This document shows positions 56,761-64,000 of a stretch of 64,000 nucleotides of DNA, piece after piece (the stretch's first letter is position 1; the number at the start of each line of letters is the position of its first letter). The translations under genes and the position numbers were made by a program. The DNA comes from Tuctoria greenei (Eukaryota; Streptophyta; Magnoliopsida; Poales; Poaceae), in contig JAYESD010000001.1 of the NCBI GenBank assembly GCA_036927565.1, forward strand, positions 36,245,146 to 36,309,145. Direction: 5' to 3'. The notes below the pieces were generated by a model, which was not told the origin of the DNA, made no database searches, and saw only the letters and a program-made list of their open reading frames with translations.

Positions 56761-58077
56761 CCTCTGAGCATTCGCCATCGAGGCTCAACCTCCGCACCTC
56801 ATGTGCAACCAAGCGGCAACACCGACATTCCTATCAAAGTCGTCCAAATTGGTTCCAATGCTGCTCAGACCACCCGTATATCGGGAGGTCTGAACAACAA
56901 ATATGAACTCGCGCTCATCACTTTCCTTCGGGCAAATGTTGACGTGTCTTCCTGGCAACCGTCACAAATTCCTGGGTTGCCTAGGGAGGTGATTGAGCAC
57001 AATCTGAAGATTTATCCTAACGCACGGCATGTACACCAGAAGCCCCGCAAGCAATCAGTTGAGTGGCAAAACTTCATCTGACAAGAGATCAAGAAGTTGC
57101 TTGAAGCCGGTTTCATCTGGGAGGTTTTTCATCCAAAATGGCTGGCAAACCCAGTCGTGGTGCTAAAGGCCGGCGGGAAGCTTTGGATGTGTATCGACTA
57201 CACTACCTTAAATAAGGCATGTCCAAAGGATCCATTTCCACTACCTAGAATAGATCAGATAGTGGAATCCACCTCTGGGTGAGAGCTATTATGTTTCATA
57301 GATGCATATTTTGGCTATCATCAAATCCAAATGTTTAAGGAAGATGAAGAGCATACTGCCTTCATAACAGTAGATGGATTGTATTGTTATAATGCCATGC
57401 CCTTCGGTCTCAAAAATGCTTCTTCAACTTTTGTGCAAGCTATGTACAAAACATTTGGAGAGCTAATGAGAGACTTGGTGGAGCTGTACGTCGATGACAT
57501 CGTCGTGAAAATCAAGAACAAGGAGTCACTCCTTAATAATTTGCAAGCCGTCTTTGACAAGCTACGCATCACGTGCACCAAGCTGAATCCACAAAAATTT
57601 ATCTGCGGGGTTAGCTCCGGGATAATCCTTGGTTTCTTGGTAACTCACCGAGGAATTGAGGCAAACCCGGTGAAGATCAAGGCTATAGAAGACATGCGGC
57701 CTCCAGCCTGCATCAAGGATGTTCAGAAGTTAACTGGATGCCTAGCTGCGCTCAACCGGTTCATCTCCAGACTGGCAGAGCGGGCTCTACTCTTCATGAA
57801 AATCTTGAGGAAGTCTGGACCATTTCATTGGTCTGAAGAAGCAGACAAGGCATTTCAAGAGCTGAAGCAGCTCCTCACCACCCTACCAATCTTGGTAGCT
57901 CCGAATCCTGGTGAGCCTTTACTGCTTTATATTTCTGCAACTACAAAAGTTGTCAGCATGGTCCTGGTCGTGGAAAGACCGGAGCCACATCCAGTTCAGG
58001 AGCCTAGACCCCTCTAGGAGGGTCCGGAGCTACCTGAAGGCAACTCTGGGTCCCAGCCCCCAAACACAGATGTCGAC
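56761..58077 (+). pseudogene. E reverse transcriptase, 3' end cut
   Basis: ISGGLNNKYELALITFLRAN and WQPSQIPGLPREVIEHNL precede the polymerase. Polymerase motifs in order: NPVVVLKAGGKLWMCIDY, NKACPKDPFPLPRIDQ, FIDAYFGYHQI, MPFGLKNASSTFVQAM, the box YVDDIVVK (57487-57510) and GFLVTHRGIEANP, then the start of RNase H (FQELKQLLTTLPILVAP, ISATTKVVSMVLVVER). Stops at 57079-57081, 57280-57282 and 58015-58017. The Asp-Asp pair is intact. Cut at 58077 by element F. Confidence 0.88.
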
Positions 58078-58882
58078 TGTTGGAGTCGGCAGATCTCCTG
58101 ACACAGCTAAAGTGTCGAAGGAGTTCGTAGTTCGGTGTGGGCGCGCGGAGACTCAAGAAGGTGAATCGCGGTTTAACACTGGAGACACTAAGATTTACGT
58201 GGTTCGGGCCGCCTGAGCGTAACACCCCACTCCACGGGGATGTTGATGTTGTATTGGCTTATCACGTATGATCTACCGTTTGTCCCCTCTGTGTATCGTC
58301 GGCCTGTCCTTTTATAGTACAAAGACAGGCCGTTACAAGCTGCCTAGCCCGACATGTGGCCCTGGCGGTTACTAGTATTGATACACGATTAATTGTTGTT
58401 AATGTGCCTGTAACGGGCTTCGACAGTGCTGTTACAGGCGTTAAGATCGTCCGTTTAAGTGTCATTAATATGGCATTAATGACATTTAAATAGGTCTTGA
58501 AACCCTTGGCTCTTCTTTGAAGATCCGGAGCAGTTACAAGGTCTCCCGGAGGTTAGAGGCGGCTTGCTCCGATGTTTAGACATGTGGCAGCTCTGGAGCT
58601 TGCTGCGGGAAGCAGGAAGCTCCAGGGCTACTTGACACGTGTTAGATCCGGAGCTTCTCTCGGTCAGGGGTTAGGTCTGGAGGTGTCGTTTTGGTACTCA
58701 GTCCGGTGCTTCCCCCTTGTGGGCGGTAGCTCCGGTTCGGTAGTACACGTGGCGACCTAGGGATTAACCATGTTGGAAAAGCTGGTCCGGTCATGTCTGA
58801 CAAGTGGGCCTCCGAGGGTATTCAACTCGAGTAGTCGTCCTTCCCCTGAGATCTTTGTAATCTCAGGGGGTGGGTACCGACA
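58078..58882 (-). repeat. 3' LTR of element F
   Basis: 805 bp. The minus-strand start TGTCGGTACCCACCCC is at 58882, the end CTCCAACA at 58078. The TATA motif is seen as CCTTTTATAG at 58308-58317. GTGTTACGCTCAGGCGGCC (minus) lies in the region shared by the other Tat LTRs. Repeats with AGCTCCGG spacing lie at about 58560-58760. No primer site follows on the left, as expected for a 3' LTR. Confidence 0.85.
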
Positions 58883-59414
58883 GTGGCCCCCTGGACCTAC
58901 CTCCGAGGAAGGTCACCGGGGTGAAGTCGTTCCATCGGAGGTGGGTCCACCTTTGCGACTCTTGAACTGGGTCTTCAAAGGTCTTCGGAGGTGCCGTTGA
59001 CAGGATTTTACAGTTAAATCCCGACGCGTGGCACACTTCAGGCGGCAGATAAGATCTTTGGCGTGCGGATCTCACGCAATTGAAGGTCGCCGGTTTCCGA
59101 TACGAAAACCGTATCGGTTCCGCGCGCCTTGTCAGGCCGCCGCCTTTGGGTTTCCCGCCTCGTGATGACAACCGTTCGCCTGGGTGAGAACCTCGACTTG
59201 ATCGTCGGGGTGGTCCCGGGCCCCCTTGTCATCGGCTGAATTGAACCCTTGAGTAGTATTTTCGACTCACCTGTGGTTTCCATCCAAGCGTTGCGAGGGC
59301 TTACTTAATAAGGAAAGGGCGTACCGTCGGGAGTTCTTTACGCCTCCCATCTGATCTTGCTCTCAAACTCCCGACTCATACTTTGCTCTTCCTCTCTTGC
59401 CTAGCTGTGCTGCG
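58883..59414 (-). other. F 3' untranslated region and polypurine tract
   Basis: On the minus strand GGTCCAGGGGGCCAC directly precedes the LTR. The rest is G+C-rich and noncoding. It should hold the promoter of the accessory ORF, which starts at 59415 on the plus strand; I see CTTACTTAATAAGG near 59300 but no clear TATA. Confidence 0.5.
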
Positions 59415-62400
59415 ATGGAGTTGGGTCTGCACGAGAGTCGCCTGAAGACCGACAACGATTTGAAGAAGGTCCGGGCCCTTATGGGGTGGTCCTCGGACTT
59501 TTCAGCCGCTCGGTCCGTGCCGGCGGAGAGCTCCCCTTTGAGAAGGAGCGCGCTGGCGAGATGGTGTACTTTTCTTCGTACGCCATGGTGGGACTGATCC
59601 CACCATTTTCTTCTTTCTTCTTGATGCTGCTAGACTTCTATGGTCTGCAGCTATACCACCTTGGTCCCCACTCCATTCTCCTTGTGTCCATCTTTGTCCA
59701 CTTCTGCGAGATGTGGGTGGGCATCCCCCCCTGCGTTGAGCTCTTCCGAACCTTCTTCACCGTTCACACCACCGGTCGGAGCAACGAGTATCTTGGCTTC
59801 TACTACTTCGTGAAGCGCAAGAAGTGCCCGTTCAAGTACCTCCGGTCGTTCCCTTCCGGGAAGTGGGATGACTGGAAGAAAGATTGGATTGTCGTCAGGG
59901 TGGAAGAGCATGAGCGGTTGGAACTGCCAGACAGTCTGCCTGGCATTGACACATCGATATGGAGTGAAGTCCCGGTGCTGGCGGAAGTTTTCGACCCTGT
60001 CCTGACCAGGATCCGCAGATGTGTGGAGGGAGGATTGACTCCCCAGGCGGTGTTCTGCAACTTCCTGACCAACAGGTGGGCGCCGCTGAAGAGGAGGGAG
60101 AAGCTCGCCTGGGCCCTCAACAGCGTGATGGAGGAGGACCGGGTTGAAACCGGGTTGAAGTCTGACATGGTGGGGAAGACCCTGGAGTTCCACCTCAAGA
60201 AATTCCAGCACAGCATCGACGTCGACGGAGATTACTTGACTCCGCTGTCGGCCTTTCTCCCTCTGAACGTGGAAGTGGAGTTCAGCAGAGAGCTCCGGCG
60301 GAAGATGCCTGCGCTTGACGACCTTGGCGTCGTCGAGAGGAGACCAACCACCCAGGTGGCGATCCCTGGGGTGCCCGAAGATGGCTCAGTCCCTGCTCCA
60401 CAGCCGAGGGTTGAAGTCATCGGCAAGGGCAAGGAGCCGGAGAGTCAGAAGAGGAAGTTGCGGCATGTCGACGGAAGGTCCGTCATGCCCGCTGCTCTTA
60501 CTTTGGCTCCTTCTCCACAAGGGGGAAGATCTTCTGGTGTCGTGGCGACTGTCCCCGTGGTGGGGTCCTCCCGAAACAAGACTGTTCCTGCAGTGGGATC
60601 CTCCCGAAGCGCTTCTGTCTCTGTGGTAGAGCCCTCCAGTGGTGCTAGCTCCGGGTGTACGACTCTGGCCCCCGGGGCAGTTGGAGTCTCCAGGTCCAGG
60701 GGTTCCTCCCGATCGAGGAGGGCCTCAACTCGGGAATCTCCCGTGGCTGCGGCGAGTTCTGGGGGGCCACCTAGAGCTCCTACGCCGACGCTGGCCAGTC
60801 CGGAACGTCCGGGAAAAAGGTTCCGCGCAAGCTGGTGCGGGAGCCTTCCAAGGTAATTTTTGATGTTTACCCTAGTTAACTTTTTAGTTGTAGTGATTGT
60901 TTGTTAATTCCCTTTATCCATCCTCTGCAGCGTCCCTATGAAAGGGGGTGAAGCTCCACCCTCGGCCACGGTTTCTGAGGCTGTGGGAGCTTCCGCTCCT
61001 GTCCCGGCTCCGCCCCAAATGGTGGCTGAGGCTGCGACAGCTCCGGCGTCGGCTGTCGTGGTCATGAACCTTGACTCGTCCCCAGAACTTCCCGTGGTAG
61101 CGCCGGACCACAGGAGTGAAGACATGCCGGCGGCACTTGTCTCGGAGATTGAAGCTCCGGGTCCTTGTGCTGCAGTAATGGAAGCTCCGGCTGCAGAGCC
61201 GGAAGAAGTGATAGTCCCGGTCTCAGGGCCAGAACTTGTTGAAGCCCCGACGATTGAATCGGAGGTGATTGAAGCTCCGGTGTGCGAGCCAGAAGTCGAG
61301 GTAGTTCCGACAGTTGAGTCGGTTACCTCCGATGCACCGGTCGCTGAGCCGGTTGTTGTTGGAGCGCCGATCGCAGAGCCGGCGGTTGATGAGGCGAGGG
61401 AGCTCGGGTCTCCCTCAGAAGAGGTGCCCCGATCGGAGCCAACAGTAGCTCCTGCTCCGAAGGCGACGACATCAATGGTACCTGTGGCAGAGCCAGAGTG
61501 CCTAAACGAAGCCGCTGGCCCCCTGCCTGAGGGGGCGAATGAAGACTTGGCGGCGGGGCCTGCTTCGATGGCGACTGAGGCCATCCCGGAGGAAGGCCCT
61601 AGCGCTTTGGAAGCTCAGGGTTCCACTCTCGTAGAGTGGGACCCAATTTTTGTACGTGAAGACCCGCTGGAACCAGCGGAGGAGACCCCAGCAGGTCCGG
61701 AGCCCATCCCGCTGTCGATGTCTATCGACAACGCCTGCTCCAGTCTACGTCAGGTCCAGCTGGCCTTCTTCCACGACTGCAAGGCTCTTGAAGAGGAGCG
61801 CCAAACCCTTAGGCGGTGGCATAATCGGCTCCACTTCAAGACTAAGCTAGCGCAGTCGAGGCATGCGGAGGACAAGGAGTGGATCAAGCGGGAGAAGATC
61901 CGCCTGGAGTGTTGGGAGAAGCTGCTGGATGAGAGGGAGAACATGACCCATGCCCTCGACGCTCATTCTCGGGAGTTCCATGATCAGGCCAAGGCTGCCA
62001 ATGACGCGGCCAATGCTCGGTTCGAGCAGCTTGAAGCCATCAACGCAGCTCTCATCAAGCGCCGAGAGGCACTCGAGGGGAGGGAGAGACGGCTCGAAGA
62101 CGAAGAGCAAAAACTCCTGGAGCTGCGGGATGACATCCTGAGAAGGGATGAGGAGCTCGCCGAGAAGACAGCTCTGGTGGACAAGGGTCTCGAGGAGCGC
62201 ACTAAGAAGTTGGAAGAGCGCTGCCTCGAGGAAGAGGAGAAGACCTGGGTGCGAGGGCAGGAACTCTACGAATACGAGTGTGCCCTTGTTGCCCGGGAGA
62301 AGAAAGTGGAGGCTAGGGAGAAAGACCTGGTCGACCGTCGGAACAAGATCCACCTCAGGGAGGATTAGCTCGGAAGACTTGAGAGGCGGGTTGCTGCAAA

Positions 62401-62935
62401 GATTCAGCAAAACGCCAAAGAAGTTGAGCGCCTCGCCCGTGAGAATTCCGAACTGACGGCGGCCAAGAGATCCTTGGAAGAAGTGAAGAGCCTAAGGACA
62501 GTGGACTCCCTGTAGAGTTGGGAGTTCCTGGGTAAGGCCAACGATGCGCTGACGCCAATGGGTTTCAGCCCCGTGCGCCCAGATGATCTAGAGTCGGAGC
62601 CGGACCTCGCGCTGCAAGCGTTGAGCGCAGCAGGCAGCAAGCTCTCCAAGGTGGGCGACGTCATCGCGGACCAACTGGAGGTCGAGGGGCAATCCCTGGC
62701 GAGAAAGGTCACAGAATACGTGTTGACGTGCTACACCAGCCGGAACCCTCAATTTCCTCTGGACCCGGTGCTTGAAGGCCCCGTCGAAGGAGAAGGCGAA
62801 GCTACCCGAGCCAGCGTATCGGAGGTCGCCCAGAAGGTTGCCGAGTTCTTCCATAGGGTCTACGGTCATCTCTTTAGCTCCCGCTTGTATTTTCTCTTCT
62901 TCCTCAATTTTGTACTCCCTTGTCTCCAGATGTAA
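59415..62935 (+). pseudogene. Antisense accessory ORF of Tat element F (PF04195-like, acidic middle, coiled coil)
   Basis: The frame starts MELGLHESRLKTDNDLKKV and, after one frameshift near 59500, continues MVGLIPPFSSFFLMLLDFYG, VHFCEMWVGIPPC, DDWKKDWIVVRVEEHERL and NFLTNRWAPLKRRE. A Lys/Arg-rich and Ser-rich part follows (KGKEPESQKRKLRH, a possible nuclear signal). Exon 1 ends at 60852 and exon 2 begins at 60931, in frame. The middle (60938-61690) is acidic with repeated APV/EPE. SSLRQVQLAFFHDCKALEEE then leads into a long Glu/Arg/Lys coiled coil (about 61780-62500) and a hydrophobic tail. TAG codons at 62366-62368 and 62513-62515 break an otherwise open frame. The role is unknown; the family name in databases is only 'putative gypsy type transposon'. 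Confidence 0.82.
60853..60930 (+). other. Intron of the F accessory ORF
   Basis: CCTTCCAAG is followed by GTAATTTTTGATG, and the stretch ends CATCCTCTGCAG before CGTCCC. It is 78 bp, rich in T, with a pyrimidine tract at the 3' side. Joining gives codon AGC and continues in frame to the ATG at 60938, so both exons are read as one protein. Confidence 0.85.
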
Positions 62936-64000
62936 TCTCCTGTCTCCAGATAAATGAAATCCCCAAATTTTTGCGAATTTCATTTTTTGTCTTCAACATC
63001 TTTATCTTCTCTTGGCCCCCTGGTAGATGTACACAATTTGATTGTGAACATGTACCAAAAGGATACTGAGTTTTGTTGAAGACGAATTTGCTTCGAACTT
63101 GTAGAATTTGGTTCCGAAGTCTTTGATAGTGAAGGTCCCCTGAAGTTGTCGGAGCTTAGAAGCTCCGGTACTGTCCATCGCTGGAGGTTAGTAGCTCCGG
63201 CAATAGCTTCTATCAACACTTAGAGCGTCGATAGTTAGTACTCCAAGGTGTCGGAGCTTAGTAGCTTCGGCAATGACCTTTAGCAACACTTGGTAAGTTG
63301 GCAACGGACTCCATGTACGGGGTCTTCTCACCATCTTTTACTCAGCGCCGATGGTAGACCCCCTTGAGGGGGTCAGAGCTTGGTTAGCTCCGGCTTTTCC
63401 CCATCAACGTATATTTTGTTTTTCCTGCACACTTAAGCCAAGAAAAACGATAAAATTTGTTCCTTGTCTATAATTTCATCGCGACTTACGATTCTCAAGT
63501 AAATTTTAAGTTGAACGCGATTTTAAATACAACTGGAAGCGTTGTCTTTTCTCTTAGATCCAACTATCCATGGACCCACCTTACTTTGGCCTGCCGGGGT
63601 GTAGGTAGAGTGGCGTACTTAGGGTGCTTGACCAGGCTAAGTCGATAGCACACTCCGGCCCTAGATTGGCTTGGCGGCTTTCAGGCGAGTTGGCCATAAA
63701 CGATATTTAAATCCAAGAGTTATGACAATTCAACTCGAGTCGTATATAAACGGGTCAAACTAAAATTTCTTAAGAATTGCACGTTTCTGTTATAGACAAG
63801 AAAGAGAAAAATAAAAATATCGAGCCTGCACAAAATGAATGCACGTGGAGTCTATTTCACATGAAGATTTCTTTCATTATAGGTCCGGGGTACAGGGGAA
63901 ACAAGTACATTCTTAGGGTACGGGACCAGGCCAAGACTTGGTTTCTCGTTTGACCCAGGGTAGTTAGCCATGCTTTTAGTCCGGGGACTATAACAAGTGT
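62936..64000 (-). other. F interior between the accessory ORF and pol, with a repeated module
   Basis: No coding sequence is recognised. Motifs with AGCTTAGTAGCTCCGG-like sequence recur at 63140-63270. A module with TACTTAGGGTGCTTGACCAG and GGCTAAG lies at 63600-63660, and a degenerate copy (TTCTTAGGGTACGGGACCAG) at about 63910. The same module occurs in element G. Confidence 0.55.

Larger units (their letters stand above)
53739..58077 (+). mobile_element. Tat-type Ty3/gypsy element E, 5' half, cut by element F
   Basis: 5' LTR (53739-54596), primer site (54599-54617), gag, protease and reverse transcriptase follow in the Ty3/gypsy order. The element is interrupted at 58077 by the LTR of F; the rest, if it survives, lies beyond the right edge. 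It is a close relative of B: gag and protease segments align along their length. Confidence 0.88.
58078..64000 (-). mobile_element. Tat-type Ty3/gypsy element F, 3' part, nested in E
   Basis: The element reads on the minus strand: its 3' LTR (58882-58078) lies at the left and its interior continues to the right edge. The interior next to the LTR holds the accessory ORF on the opposite strand. Pol, gag and the 5' LTR would lie beyond 64000. TCGAC (58073-58077) would be one copy of the target duplication. Confidence 0.8.

Noticed and set aside
58078..58882. Could this LTR be the 3' LTR of element E?
   Set aside because: It reads on the opposite strand from E, interrupts the E polymerase frame, and is preceded on its own strand by a polypurine tract and the F accessory region.
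60904..61584. 226-residue minus-strand ORF in F
   Set aside because: Antisense shadow of the acidic exon of the F accessory ORF; same explanation for 61847-62410 and 59651-60211.
1..64000. tRNA, rRNA and other structural RNA genes
   Set aside because: Only primer-binding sites complementary to tRNA ends were found; no cloverleaf-like gene could be supported by eye.

Overview
This window is repeat-rich nuclear DNA of a flowering plant, most likely a grass. I base that on the mix of elements: Ty3/gypsy elements of the Tat type with a tRNA-complementary TGGCGCGCCAGG primer site, SIRE/Opie-like Copia elements, a CACTA transposon whose second gene carries a SUMO-protease-like domain, LINE pieces, and very little unique sequence. 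I see no intact host gene, no tRNA or rRNA, and no CRISPR array. Almost every coding region is a decayed transposon gene, interrupted by stops and frameshifts.

Layout. 1-10562 is a CACTA (En/Spm) element that runs off the left edge: a TNP2-type transposase on the minus strand (1-2336), a promoter and leader (about 3240-3475), a 790-bp tandem array (3504-5165), a second gene on the plus strand (about 6215-9916; Transposase_24-like, DUF8039-like and Ulp1-like domains), and a right end full of subterminal repeats. 10563-12511 holds a Copia gag scrap and a LINE ORF1 remnant. 12512-47365 is read as one old plus-strand Tat element (B), opened by later insertions. Element A (13088-34194, duplication TATGG) sits in the B gag. 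A Copia element (14280-22324, duplication CCTAG) sits in A's 5' LTR. A minus-strand Tat relative G (24823-29928, duplication GTAAT) sits in A's interior. H (26463-28056, duplication CGAAC) sits in G. Element C (36313-37079) and a 5'-truncated Copia (D, 37080-43231) lie further right in B. The order of insertion can be read directly: B, then A, then G, then H.

47366-53738 is mixed: an unassigned stretch, a second small CACTA-like element (right end 49623) placed in a LINE, the LINE's reverse transcriptase and RNase H region (49624-51825), a stretch that looks like a broken gene with a polyadenylation signal, and a minus-strand LINE scrap. From 53739 a second plus-strand Tat element (E) has its 5' LTR, gag, protease and reverse transcriptase; it is cut at 58077 by the 3' LTR of a minus-strand Tat element (F) that continues past the right edge.

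Main points of interest. (1) B and F both carry, between pol and the 3' LTR and antisense to the element, the same long accessory reading frame: a PF04195-like N-terminal domain, one small in-frame intron at a matching position, an acidic proline-rich middle and a coiled-coil C-terminus, starting about 530 bp from the LTR in both. (2) The non-coding interior of A has a 78-bp tandem array in which each unit can fold into two hairpins whose stems change in a compensating way. (3) The CACTA second gene keeps the His-Asp-Cys residues of an Ulp1 protease. (4) Several LTRs carry phased short repeats in the region upstream of the TATA box, including a G-box array of about 56 bp spacing in E.
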